Below are positions 1-9,089 of a stretch of DNA of 64,000 nucleotides, piece after piece. Within the stretch, counting starts at the first letter, position 1; the number at the start of each line of letters is the position of its first letter. The notes under the pieces are model-generated. The model worked only from the letters and a program-made list of their open reading frames with translations. It had not been told where the DNA came from and did not search any database. The position numbers and the translations under genes were made by a program. This DNA is from Saprospiraceae bacterium (GTDB lineage: Bacteria; Bacteroidota; Bacteroidia; Chitinophagales; Saprospiraceae), in NCBI GenBank assembly GCA_016715965.1, contig JADJXG010000001.1, positions 512,501 through 576,500 on the forward strand, in the 5' to 3' direction.

Positions 1-2228
1 GAATCACAGCTTCCACTTCTTCGGATATATATTGTATCTACACCGGTCTCCTGAATGTCACAAACAAACTTGGGTAGTAAAACCGTGTCGCTTTCTAAAA
101 ACTGAATGGATTCCAATACCACCGAATCGCAAGAATATTGATTGGTGTAATAATGTACAAAATTACCTGCAGAAGCAGGATCACAACTCGTTTTAAGGAT
201 GTGAGTCGTGTCTGTCGGCAAAGCCCGGTAATGGGTAACCACCAGGCTATCACAAGGTGTTTTTTGAATGAGCAAGGTATCTGTATATTCGCTTACCAAT
301 CCACAAATTGAGCTGTCTTTATGTGTAATATTAAATTTTGAAAGCAGATACTCTATCAGATGGATGGAGTCGCATCCAAACTGATTGAAACCAAAAATAC
401 TGTCTGTGCGCACAGCGCTGCTGTCACAGGTCATCAAACTTTCTTTAGTAAGTGAACTCAAAGCGGGGATGAAATATTCGATCAGAAAACTGTCGCAATA
501 CAGACCATTCAAAACAATTACTTCAGCAACAGTATCAGCAATTTGACAATCAAATTTATACCGAAAAGTCGTATCAGGTTTGATATACTGAAATTCTTCT
601 TTGATGATGGAGTCGCATCCATATTGAGAAATCAAGGGCACAAAAACAATTTTCGGATGAAGATGATCACAGGTCGTTTTAAATGACAAAGTGGTATCTG
701 GAGAAACACCAAGACTTGTCAGAATAACGACGCTATCACACCCGGGCAACTTGTATAGAATCGTATCCACTTTTAAGGGGCTGCGATCACAAAGGTATTG
801 TTGTATTCTGTTGGTGTCAGCGCCATCCAATCTTTTAAAAGTAGCCATGGATGATTTTGAATTACCGCAGCGATCGGTGGCAAAAAAATGAACCTCGATG
901 TCCAGAGCGCTGGAATCACCTTTAAAATCATTGGACCAGAATACTTCACCGCAGTCATCTGAAGCTTGTCCGTTTCCATGTTTTGCCAACCAGGATCTCA
1001 AAGAATCCCTTGCCGTAGTGGAACAACGGAGCAAAACATCTTCCGGTTTTTTCTGAAAAATTGGAGAAATGGTATCTGAAATAATGTAGAAGGCCTGAAA
1101 ATAAGTTTCATTGCCACATGGATCCGTTGCAATAAAATCCACCAGCATGCTGTCACAAGGTTTGGATGGAATGCTGTCATAAGAAGCCTGTACAGTTACG
1201 TTTCCACAATTATCTCTTAGAACTGCATTTCCATTAAGACCTACCCATCGCAAAAATTCATTGCGGGAATGTAATTTGCAATCGATGATTTTGTGTCTTG
1301 CTTCGGCAATGAAATAGGGGGGTTCCTCGTCCTTTACGGTAATGAGCTGACTGTGGTTTTTCTTATTGCCGCAAATATCTGTAACGACCCAGTTTCTTGT
1401 GATCAATTGTTCGCAGTCGCTTAGTTTCTGAGTGCTCGTAGAAAATTGAATGGAAGGATTGGGATCGCAATCATCAGTTACTTCCAGAATGCTTGGATTG
1501 GGAACATCCTTCAAGCAAGCATATTCTTCGTCCACCGGCTCGTTGACAATCTCCGGTATTTCTGTATCGGCCGGACATTCAAAAATCTTGATATCATCCA
1601 CCAGGGTGCCCGCAAAATTATTGGTGCCTGTGCTGCTAAATTCCATGTTGGCATTGACTGCCATTGCCATAAATTCATAGGTCAACTTAAACCAAAATAC
1701 GGAACCAGAAACCGACACATTCCAGGAAACACTCAACCATGCCCCTCCTGCAATATTCAATGAACCTGTTGAAGTATGACCACTTCCGTTTTGTGCTGTC
1801 CAGAATTCGATTTTATAATTGCTCCCTGGTTTGAGTCCCGTGAGTAAATAAGAGATGGCTCCGAATCCAGGTGTACCATGTAAATCTACAAAAGTGCTGG
1901 GTCCATTGGGGTTGCCATTTCCCAAGCCACCAAAGGCCCCATCTACCAAATCAATTGTCCCTCTTGTAACAGTCCATCCTCCAAAGTTTCCCCCTACCCC
2001 GTAAGTATCAAATGAGTTTGGGGGCGGTTGAGGACCATCTTCAAAATCCAAATTGGAAAAACTGAGTTCGTTGTAGTTACCACAACAACATCCTGCCCTG
2101 ATTCCTGCATTTTGGACATTTCCAAAGTCGATTTTTTTTAGATTTGTCTTTTGGCTTTTGACGGAAGTGGCAAATCCCGCAAGGAAACAAATCAACGACA
2201 GAACTGGGTATGTACAAAATAATTTCAT
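1..2228 (-). CDS. Giant Cys-repeat surface protein, 5' part only
   Basis: The gene starts at ATG 2228 and runs leftward off the window, so its C-terminus is not visible. A signal peptide of about 25 residues is followed by a Cys cluster (GCCCGNYNEL), then a jelly-roll-like region (about residues 50-200) resembling the carbohydrate-binding-like heads of Bacteroidota surface proteins. HYR-like segments with paired Cys (DDCDPNP, DICGN) follow, then repeats of about 45 residues centred on 'CDS' motifs (GCDSVV, YCDSFLIEY, GCDSIHLIEY). It shares this plan with the next gene, so the two are tandem paralogues, and it overlaps that gene's stop codon (ATGA), which indicates co-translation. It is probably secreted and cell-surface bound, with a T9SS signal expected beyond the window. 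Ligand and function are unknown. Confidence 0.85.
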   Translation of the reverse strand, partial: MKLFCTYPVLSLICFLAGFATSVKSQKTNLKKIDFGNVQNAGIRAGCCCGNYNELSFSNLDFEDGPQPPPNSFDTYGVGGNFGGWTVTRGTIDLVDGAFGGLGNGNPNGPSTFVDLHGTPGFGAISYLLTGLKPGSNYKIEFWTAQNGSGHTSTGSLNIAGGAWLSVSWNVSVSGSVFWFKLTYEFMAMAVNANMEFSSTGTNNFAGTLVDDIKIFECPADTEIPEIVNEPVDEEYACLKDVPNPSILEVTDDCDPNPSIQFSTSTQKLSDCEQLITRNWVVTDICGNKKNHSQLITVKDEEPPYFIAEARHKIIDCKLHSRNEFLRWVGLNGNAVLRDNCGNVTVQASYDSIPSKPCDSMLVDFIATDPCGNETYFQAFYIISDTISPIFQKKPEDVLLRCSTTARDSLRSWLAKHGNGQASDDCGEVFWSNDFKGDSSALDIEVHFFATDRCGNSKSSMATFKRLDGADTNRIQQYLCDRSPLKVDTILYKLPGCDSVVILTSLGVSPDTTLSFKTTCDHLHPKIVFVPLISQYGCDSIIKEEFQYIKPDTTFRYKFDCQIADTVAEVIVLNGLYCDSFLIEYFIPALSSLTKESLMTCDSSAVRTDSIFGFNQFGCDSIHLIEYLLSKFNITHKDSSICGLVSEYTDTLLIQKTPCDSLVVTHYRALPTDTTHILKTSCDPASAGNFVHYYTNQYSCDSVVLESIQFLESDTVLLPKFVCDIQETGVDTIYIRRSGSCD

Positions 2229-5200
2229 CGTATCACAGTTAGTTCGCCTGCCAATTGAATGATCTGTTGGTTATCATCGGTCAACACCGCAAAATAGGTA
2301 TACACTCCGGGTATGACCTTATGATTTTTAAAAGAGCCATCCCAACCTGTTGTTGGATCATTGATAACCATGTTTGGACTGCTAAATACCAGATTTCCCC
2401 ATCGATCATAAATTTGAAGGGTATTTATAATGAAACCCTCATCGCCTATTAAGTAGAAACGATCATTCACTTGATCTCCGTTGACACTGATGACATTGGG
2501 GGCAAACACATTTTTGGTCAACAAAATTTTAATTCGGACAAAATCAATGGCCTTGCAACCATTTGAGTCGATTACCTCAATCTGAATGAGGGTATCCCGA
2601 TCAAATTTTGCAAGAGTGGAGAGACAGCCGGGGCAGTTGAAATAGGATTCGGGTGACCACAGGACTGATTGGATATTTCTATTTACAAAACCATTCATGT
2701 TGATCGTCTCATTTTTTCCAAGGCTAAGGTCGGGCCCTCCATCCACCATCAAACTATCTGGTTCATGGATGTTAAATATTCTGGTCTCCGATAGACAACC
2801 AAACTCGTCTTGCAGGTAAATGGAATACTGACCAGCGGTCAAATTTTTAGTTTTTTGGCCACTCTCAATACCATCGATGAAATATTTTGTCTTATCATCG
2901 GCTTGGTGGGGAAAAATAAATTCGATCACACCATCGGCATTACCAGCACAGGAAATATCTGTAATCTTTGCATCAAATAAAACAGCTTGATGGAAAAATC
3001 GGGTAACAATCAAACTGTCGCATCCAAATCGATTAGTGACATACTGAGTATCTATCCTGACGGAGTCAAAAAAACATGTTCTTTGAAGAATCAAAGTATC
3101 TGATACCGGAGTATGGATATACTGAATGATAGCAATGGAATCGCAAACAACACCATTTAAGAACAGGGTATCTGTTCTGACTGAATCTATTTCGCAGGTA
3201 GATCTTGAAATCAACTCCGGGATTGGGGACAGGTATTTTTTGTAGGTGTATAGCACAGAATCACATCCATGCACTGTCATGAATTTTGATATAAGTTGTG
3301 CAGTATCCCCTATTCGACAAACCTCGATGGTATCAAACAAATTATAAGATGGACTCCATTCAATTTCTATGATTACGATGGAATCGCAACCTTTACCATT
3401 GATTTCTTTTTGATAGAAAATACCGGTATCTGCAGGATTGCAGCTGTATCGAGAAAAGAAGGAAGTATCTGTTGGCAGAATTTTAAAATGTCTGATCAGC
3501 AAACTATCGCAGATTCTCCCTTGCAAAAATATAGTATCTGTATATTCCAATTTCAATCCACACACAAAACTATCCAAATGGGTTTGTTCGTTTTCAGAAT
3601 AAACAGTTTTGATGATCAGCAGGGAATCGCAACCATAACGACTTTTGAAAATCAAGCTGTCGATCCCCGCCTCCAAAGAATCACAGGTAGTTGTTGTAAT
3701 TTCTGTGGGCAAAGTCTTTACTCCAACATATTGAATGATTGTAAAGGAATCACAGGGAATGGCAGGATGCCTGATCAAATCGATGTAATTGCTATCCGAA
3801 TTGCAAAGGTACTCCGTCTTTGAATGGGTGATCACAGGGAATAGTTCGGTGGCAACAAACACGGTAGAATCACAACCATACTGATTGAGGAGGTGCAGGG
3901 TATCAGAAAACAAATCCATTGAATCACATACCTGGATCAAGACCTGGTGTTTGCTTTCATTAACCGGCAAATATTTTACAATGGTAAGGCTGTCGCACCC
4001 GCCAGGGTTTTGATGGAGAATTGTGTCCGAGTATTCCTGATTTAAACCACAAATAAATCGACTCAAATAAATGGTGTCTGAACCATCCATCTGAATGATG
4101 TCTGCTGTATCTTTGCTAACATTGCCACACAGATCATAAAATAAAAATTCAAAAGTTTGTCTGTTATTGGTTTTTGAAAGGAATTTATTTCCTAATCGCA
4201 AACTGCAGTTATCTCCTGCGTGACTATGACCATTCCACCTCAACCAGTCGGAGATAAGACTGTCAGTATTGGGACTACCGCATGGAATGATCAGATCTTT
4301 TGAGGGTGAAAATATTTCTGGTTTGATCGTATCATTGATGATAAACCAAGCAAAACTCATATCAGAATTTCCGCAATCGTCTTCTATGATAAAATCGACC
4401 AAAGTACTGTCGCAGGATCTTAATCCAAGTGTGTCGTATGAATAAGTAAATTTTACCGTGGAGCAATTGTCAATAGCTTTGGCGTTTGCGTAATTTCTTA
4501 AAAAATTTTGAAAATCAAGGTGTATGTTTGGTTTGCAATGGACTATTTTGTTTTCCGGAAGATTTGTAAATTGAGGAGGAACTTTGTCAGAAATGGTGAT
4601 TGTTTGGTTGACAGAAGTTGAGTTATTGCATTGATCAGTCACCGTCCATGTCCTGATAATCTCTAGTTCGCACGGAGACTTGAAATTTCTCTTTTCATCA
4701 AAAACGATCATTGGATTGACATCGCAATTGTCCTGAACCAACAAAGGCTCAACGGGAGGTAATTCATTGATACAATCCAACTCAAGATCCTGTGGGGCAT
4801 TTAAAATTTCAGGTTTTTCTACATCCGAAGGACATTCAAAAATGCGAATGTCATCGATGAGCATACCACAACATGGCGTATTACCTGTTCCTGTAAACTC
4901 CATGGTCGTCGAAGTTCCGGAAGCCGTAAACATATAACTGGCCTTCAGCCATACCACATTGCCGGGATTGGATGCAGACCAATTCACACTGAGCAGGGAT
5001 CCACCTCCTACTCTTAAAATAGCGGTGCTGCTTCCAGCTCCTGAGTGGACGGCGTACCAAAATTCAATGGTGTACATATAACCTGCTGTCAACCCACTCA
5101 AGGGGTATCTGACTGCACCTTGATTAAATCCATGCAGGTCGAGATGTTGGGAAGAACCATTGGGATTTCCGGCACCCAGATTTAGATGGTCTGGTGCGTG

Positions 5201-5710
5201 AATACTGACAGATCCCGAAGTGACTACCCATGGACCATAGCTTTGTCCGGAGCTGTAATCAATCCATCCTCCGGGGGGTGCGATTGGAGCATCTTCAAAA
5301 TCAAGGTTGGGGTAAAATAATTCGGTCGAACTACCACAACAACAGCCTGCTCCCATTGAGTTTGGAAGCTTGATATTTTTTAAATTTTCTGCTGATATGG
5401 TTCCAATCTCACTGGAGCGTATTGGATGTGTGAAGAACAAACAACACCAACAAATTATAAGATACAATGGATAGCAAAGGCTTAATTTTTTGGAGGATAC
5501 CCAGCCAAAGCCAATGGGTTGTCCTGATCCTACACCAAGGTTTAAAAAGAAGTTGAATTTCTTATTCAAAGCATGTTTGAATTTGCATTTTCGGCTTAAA
5601 GTTAGCTCAATCTGCTTATCCTTGGAGACAGAATCGCGATCTGTTGGCAAAAATGAGCTCCCTGGATGTCCATATACCACTGAACCAATAAATAATACAT
5701 AACTTTGCAC
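2225..5710 (-). CDS. Giant Cys-repeat adhesin-like protein with T9SS type B signal
   Basis: This is a protein of about 1,100 residues. After a hydrophobic leader (KKLSLCYPLYLIICWCCLFF) comes a CCCGSS cluster, a jelly-roll-like domain beginning NLDFEDAPIAPPGG, HYR-like segments, and about ten repeats carrying CDSL/CDSI motifs. The C-terminus (FAPNVISVNGDQVNDRF ... YDRWGNLVF ... GWDGSF ... GVYTYF) is the gliding-motility-associated type B sorting domain (CHU_C/TIGR04131 family), so the protein should be exported by T9SS and held at the surface. The start is uncertain: no ATG lies just before the leader. Options are the far ATG at 5710, whose first 60 codons look non-coding, or a non-ATG codon nearer the leader. 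It is co-transcribed with the downstream paralogue, which overlaps it by 4 bp. Adhesion is inferred. Confidence 0.85.
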   Translation of the reverse strand: MQSYVLFIGSVVYGHPGSSFLPTDRDSVSKDKQIELTLSRKCKFKHALNKKFNFFLNLGVGSGQPIGFGWVSSKKLSLCYPLYLIICWCCLFFTHPIRSSEIGTISAENLKNIKLPNSMGAGCCCGSSTELFYPNLDFEDAPIAPPGGWIDYSSGQSYGPWVVTSGSVSIHAPDHLNLGAGNPNGSSQHLDLHGFNQGAVRYPLSGLTAGYMYTIEFWYAVHSGAGSSTAILRVGGGSLLSVNWSASNPGNVVWLKASYMFTASGTSTTMEFTGTGNTPCCGMLIDDIRIFECPSDVEKPEILNAPQDLELDCINELPPVEPLLVQDNCDVNPMIVFDEKRNFKSPCELEIIRTWTVTDQCNNSTSVNQTITISDKVPPQFTNLPENKIVHCKPNIHLDFQNFLRNYANAKAIDNCSTVKFTYSYDTLGLRSCDSTLVDFIIEDDCGNSDMSFAWFIINDTIKPEIFSPSKDLIIPCGSPNTDSLISDWLRWNGHSHAGDNCSLRLGNKFLSKTNNRQTFEFLFYDLCGNVSKDTADIIQMDGSDTIYLSRFICGLNQEYSDTILHQNPGGCDSLTIVKYLPVNESKHQVLIQVCDSMDLFSDTLHLLNQYGCDSTVFVATELFPVITHSKTEYLCNSDSNYIDLIRHPAIPCDSFTIIQYVGVKTLPTEITTTTCDSLEAGIDSLIFKSRYGCDSLLIIKTVYSENEQTHLDSFVCGLKLEYTDTIFLQGRICDSLLIRHFKILPTDTSFFSRYSCNPADTGIFYQKEINGKGCDSIVIIEIEWSPSYNLFDTIEVCRIGDTAQLISKFMTVHGCDSVLYTYKKYLSPIPELISRSTCEIDSVRTDTLFLNGVVCDSIAIIQYIHTPVSDTLILQRTCFFDSVRIDTQYVTNRFGCDSLIVTRFFHQAVLFDAKITDISCAGNADGVIEFIFPHQADDKTKYFIDGIESGQKTKNLTAGQYSIYLQDEFGCLSETRIFNIHEPDSLMVDGGPDLSLGKNETINMNGFVNRNIQSVLWSPESYFNCPGCLSTLAKFDRDTLIQIEVIDSNGCKAIDFVRIKILLTKNVFAPNVISVNGDQVNDRFYLIGDEGFIINTLQIYDRWGNLVFSSPNMVINDPTTGWDGSFKNHKVIPGVYTYFAVLTDDNQQIIQLAGELTVIR
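5700..5707 (+). promoter_or_regulatory. Putative Bacteroidota -7 box for serC
   Basis: TAACTTTG matches the Bacteroidota -7 consensus TAnnTTTG and lies 20 bp before the serC ATG. No convincing -33 TTG is seen. It overlaps the far ATG of the divergent adhesin, which also argues that the adhesin starts further inside. Confidence 0.45.
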
Positions 5711-5727
5711 CCATATATTTGAATATT

Positions 5728-6801
5728 ATGTCCAAGAAGCACAATTTTTATGCAGGACCGGCCATCCTGCCCCCATCGGTTCTGGATCAATCCGCACAAG
5801 CCATCAAAGAATTTGCAGGGATGGGTTTGTCATTATTGGAAATTTCCCATCGTAGCAAGCAGTTTGAGGCAGTGATGGACGAAACCAGAGCCCTTGTGCT
5901 GGAACTCATGGGTTTGGATCAAGAATACGAGGTCTTGCTATTGTCAGGTGGTGCTAGTTCTCAGTTTTTTATGATTCCCATGAACCTACTACCCGAAGAG
6001 GGTAAAGCATATTATGTCAACACGGGAACCTGGGCAAGCAATGCCATTAAAGAAGCGCGCAATTTTGGAAATACCGTCGTTTTAGCGAGTTCAGAGGAAA
6101 ACAAATTCAGACATATACCCAAGGGGTTCGAGATTCCAAATGACGGTTCCTATTTGCACATCACTTCCAACAATACCATCTATGGAAGCCAGTATCATAC
6201 TTTTCCGGATTGCCAGATTCCATTGGTGTGTGACATGTCATCTGATATCTTTTCGCGGAGAATGGATTTTTCTAAGTTTGGTTTGATCTACGCTGGCGCT
6301 CAAAAAAACATCGGTCCCGCCGGAATGACCCTGGTAGTAATCCGTAAAGATTTAATCGGTAGTTCAAGGAGAATGATCCCTACCATGTTGAATTATAAAA
6401 CCCACGCAGAAAAGGGAAGCATGTACAATACTCCACCTGTCTTTCCAATTTATGTTTCAATGCTAACCCTTAGGTGGATCAAAGCAATGGGGGGTCTTGA
6501 CCAAATGGAAAAAAGAAATACAGAGAAAGCCAGGATGCTGTATGCAGAAATCGATCGCAACAGCTGTTTTGAAGGAACCGTTACAGCTGAAGACCGCTCA
6601 CAGATGAATGTGGTTTTTGTTCCCAAAAAACCTGAATGGGAAAATTTGTTTTTGGAAAAATGCAAAGAAAACGAATGTGTAGGACTTGCTGGACACCGCT
6701 CGGTCGGAGGATTCAGGGCATCTCTATACAACGCATTGGAACTTTCCAGTGTGAAGATGCTGGTGGAAACCATGCAAGATTTTGAAAAAAAACATGGCTA
6801 A
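5728..6801 (+). CDS. serC: Phosphoserine aminotransferase
   Basis: This PLP enzyme converts 3-phosphohydroxypyruvate plus glutamate to phosphoserine in serine biosynthesis; it also serves the vitamin B6 pathway in some bacteria. The 357-residue product has the family's usual length. The N-terminus KKHNFYAGPAILPPSV is diagnostic. GGASSQFFMIPMNL binds the cofactor phosphate, and the PLP lysine sits in GAQKNIGPAG. The C-terminal substrate-binding segment GHRSVGGFRASLYNA is also present. ATG 5728 is preferred over a TTG three codons upstream because family members begin at this point. The 3' end overlaps the next gene by 8 bp, so the two are probably co-transcribed. Confidence 0.96.
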   Translation: MSKKHNFYAGPAILPPSVLDQSAQAIKEFAGMGLSLLEISHRSKQFEAVMDETRALVLELMGLDQEYEVLLLSGGASSQFFMIPMNLLPEEGKAYYVNTGTWASNAIKEARNFGNTVVLASSEENKFRHIPKGFEIPNDGSYLHITSNNTIYGSQYHTFPDCQIPLVCDMSSDIFSRRMDFSKFGLIYAGAQKNIGPAGMTLVVIRKDLIGSSRRMIPTMLNYKTHAEKGSMYNTPPVFPIYVSMLTLRWIKAMGGLDQMEKRNTEKARMLYAEIDRNSCFEGTVTAEDRSQMNVVFVPKKPEWENLFLEKCKENECVGLAGHRSVGGFRASLYNALELSSVKMLVETMQDFEKKHG

Positions 6802-7546
6802 AATCATCCCTTTTAAGGAGTATCGGAAATTAAATGTCAGCGATTTTGAATTGCCGGTTGAAATATACCACGAACACCGAAGATCTGCCAGGGTTTCCCT
6901 GGCCCATCAGAAAGCCATCGTTAGAATTCCAATTTTATGTTCCAATTCTGAAAAAGACAAACACCTGGAATGGGCTAAAAACTGGATTTACAAGAAACTG
7001 ACAGAAGATCCGGAGTCAAAAATCAAATACATTCCAAAGACCTATACGGATCAATCCACCATCACGGTTCGCAAAACTACATTTACCATTCATCTGCGAT
7101 ATTTGCCGGAATTGAAAGCAGCCAACGGAAAGAGGAAAAATACCCAGATCTATCTGGAAATTCCCGAAAGCTGTCCCCAACATCAAAGAGCTGAACTATG
7201 TGGTAAGCTCATCTCGAAAATTATGGCCCACACCTATCTTCCCGGATTGAAGGCAAGGGTTCATCAAATCAATGATCAGCATTTTAAGCAAAAAATCAAT
7301 AAGATAAGTCTTAGAAACAATTCTTCCAATTGGGGTTCATGCTCGACATCGGGCAATATAAGTTTTTCCACCCGACTCCTCTTGTGTCCTGATTTTGTGC
7401 TGGACTATCTGATCGTACACGAACTCGCGCATCTGATCCATCACGACCATTCCGATCGCTTTTGGAATTTGGTGGCCAGAGTAAATCCCGATTTTCAAAC
7501 GGCAGAGAATTGGCTCAAAGAAGAAAGTCACAGCTTTAGATGGTAA
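6794..7546 (+). CDS. YgjP-like (DUF45) zinc metallopeptidase domain protein
   Basis: The protein is 250 residues long and belongs to the YgjP/SprT-like family (DUF45). The C-terminal half holds the hallmark SNWGSCSTSGNISF segment and the zinc motif VHELAHLIHHDHSDRFW (HExxH plus a further His). The N-terminal half is the usual beta-rich region of the family. No signal peptide is present, so it is cytoplasmic. The substrate is unknown; relatives are often encoded beside restriction or housekeeping genes. ATG 6794 lies inside serC (8-bp overlap), implying translational coupling. A TTG at 6782 is an alternative start but would lengthen the overlap. Confidence 0.88.
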   Translation: MAKIIPFKEYRKLNVSDFELPVEIYHEHRRSARVSLAHQKAIVRIPILCSNSEKDKHLEWAKNWIYKKLTEDPESKIKYIPKTYTDQSTITVRKTTFTIHLRYLPELKAANGKRKNTQIYLEIPESCPQHQRAELCGKLISKIMAHTYLPGLKARVHQINDQHFKQKINKISLRNNSSNWGSCSTSGNISFSTRLLLCPDFVLDYLIVHELAHLIHHDHSDRFWNLVARVNPDFQTAENWLKEESHSFRW

Positions 7547-7584
7547 TTCTATTTTATTGTAAATCATTTAATTAGAAGAATTAA

Positions 7585-7592
7585 TACCTTTG
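7585..7592 (+). promoter_or_regulatory. Putative -7 box upstream of the ECF sigma gene
   Basis: TACCTTTG fits TAnnTTTG and lies about 80 bp before the sigma-factor ATG, in a 127-bp AT-rich gap. The nearest TTG upstream is about 25 bp away, longer than the usual spacing, so the call is tentative. Confidence 0.35.
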
Positions 7593-7673
7593 GCTGCCAG
7601 TTTTTTTTATTTATTTTGCAACGAAATGGCAAATCATTTCTCTTTAAAATAACAAAACAAGCGGTATAGCCAC

Positions 7674-8249
7674 ATGGCCGTAGATATACAGAAAATTGCA
7701 AACGGAGATCAAAGAGCTTTCAAAAGTCTGTATGATCAATACCATCTGGCGATGTACAATGTATGCCTCAGAATGCTGAAGCAGGAAGACGATGCCGTGG
7801 ATGCGCTGCAGGAGACTTTTATTAAAGTGTTTCAGAACATTCACAAACTTGAGAATTATGATTTGCTACCGGCCTGGATTAAGAAAATTTGTGTCAACAA
7901 CTGCTTGCAAATTATAGAAAAGAAAAAGAAAATCAGGTGGGAAGAAATTGATCAGCAGACGGTCCTTCTCAATACAAAGGATGAAACAGATCTGATTGAT
8001 GAAGCGGAATTCGAATTGAATATGCAGAGGATTCAACAGGGAATATCCAGCTTACCTGAAAAGTACCGCATCGTATTTAACCTGTACGCCGTTGAAGATT
8101 ATTCGCATGAAGAAATAAGCCAAATGCTTGGAATTCCAAATGCGACTTCCAGAAGTCAATACATGAGGGCCAAACAAAAGTTAGTTGAGATTGTAAAAAA
8201 AAATGAAATACATGGGAGATCCACTGAAAAAATTTATTCAAGAGCATAA
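7674..8249 (+). CDS. ECF-type RNA polymerase sigma factor
   Basis: The 191-residue protein has the two domains of extracytoplasmic-function sigma-70 factors. Sigma region 2 (residues about 10-80) includes FKSLYDQYHLAMYNVCLRML and the DALQETFIKVFQNI helix that contacts the -10 element. Sigma region 4 (about 120-175) includes SSLPEKYRIVFNLYAVEDYS followed by a helix-turn-helix, HEEISQMLGIPNATSRSQ. It would redirect RNA polymerase to a small regulon. The next gene starts inside its 3' end and encodes a single-span membrane protein that fits an anti-sigma role, and a barrel gene follows. This order is common in Bacteroidota. Confidence 0.95.
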   Translation: MAVDIQKIANGDQRAFKSLYDQYHLAMYNVCLRMLKQEDDAVDALQETFIKVFQNIHKLENYDLLPAWIKKICVNNCLQIIEKKKKIRWEEIDQQTVLLNTKDETDLIDEAEFELNMQRIQQGISSLPEKYRIVFNLYAVEDYSHEEISQMLGIPNATSRSQYMRAKQKLVEIVKKNEIHGRSTEKIYSRA

Positions 8250-9039
8250 GAACCTGCTGGACCATAAAACTCCGCCTGCAGACCTGTTCGATAAAATCCT
8301 GGCAAAGACTTCATCCGTAAAGCAAAAGCCAGCACCGGTCAATCGGAATTTTAGCAGATTCTATCTTGCCGTAGCTGTATTTGCTGGCGTTGGTTTGTTT
8401 TATTGCTGGAGTTTGTTCTACACAGCTCCAATTATACATTCGCCGGCTCAAGAATTGTCAACTTCACAAGAAATTCCAGCGACTATCACACCGGAAGAGT
8501 CCATTTCTGAAAGCAAAGAATTAAGCCTGGAAGAAAAAGAATTGATCCCATCAAAACCTTCTGACAATATCCAAATTAAAAAATCATCATTAAAAAAGTT
8601 GAAATACACCAATAAATCCACTCCTGTACCTCAAAAGATAGAAGCCATCCAGATGGCAGAGACCCAAATTGAAGTCCATGAACAGTTGGATCAAAAAGAA
8701 GCGGTTTCCGAGATTGCGGAGGTAGATTTGCAAATTCAAGAAAAAACAATAAAAGATGTCCTTTCAGAACAAACAATCCCCACACAGTCTGCTGAAAACG
8801 AATGGGCAGTGACAGAAAATATTGTTGAATCTGCTTCACCGCAGATCGCACAAGCCGTCCCATCCAGTTTGTCTGAGACCGTTAAAAAAGGATTGTTGGG
8901 TTGGTTGGCCAAAAAGACCGAAGAGTGGACAGACCGTAAAATTCTTATACTTCCGGAGGTGACCGACGAAAAAACAAGCATAGCCTTCAATGTCAATACC
9001 GAGCATGTCAAGCTCCGCAAAACCATGTATTTGCCCTAA
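8203..9039 (+). CDS. Single-span membrane protein, probable anti-sigma factor
   Basis: The product is about 278 residues. A charged cytoplasmic N-terminus (residues 1-48, with FIQEHKNLLDHKTPPADLF) precedes one transmembrane helix (about 49-70, FYLAVAVFAGVGLFYCW). A long low-complexity periplasmic region rich in Glu, Gln, Lys and Ser follows. It overlaps the sigma gene by 47 bp, and this coupling plus the topology points to an anti-sigma factor. No zinc-binding HxxxCxxC motif of the ZAS class is present, so the assignment rests on context. A second ATG at 8212 is an equally possible start. Confidence 0.7.
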   Translation: MKYMGDPLKKFIQEHKNLLDHKTPPADLFDKILAKTSSVKQKPAPVNRNFSRFYLAVAVFAGVGLFYCWSLFYTAPIIHSPAQELSTSQEIPATITPEESISESKELSLEEKELIPSKPSDNIQIKKSSLKKLKYTNKSTPVPQKIEAIQMAETQIEVHEQLDQKEAVSEIAEVDLQIQEKTIKDVLSEQTIPTQSAENEWAVTENIVESASPQIAQAVPSSLSETVKKGLLGWLAKKTEEWTDRKILILPEVTDEKTSIAFNVNTEHVKLRKTMYLP

Positions 9040-9089
9040 GTGCATTGATCCATTAAATTAATTATTTCAAACCTATAATCTAATTGCAT

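Noticed and set aside
6100..6160. GGTTCGAGATTCC in serC looking like a tRNA T-arm
   Set aside because: It sits inside conserved serC codons and has no matching acceptor or anticodon arms.
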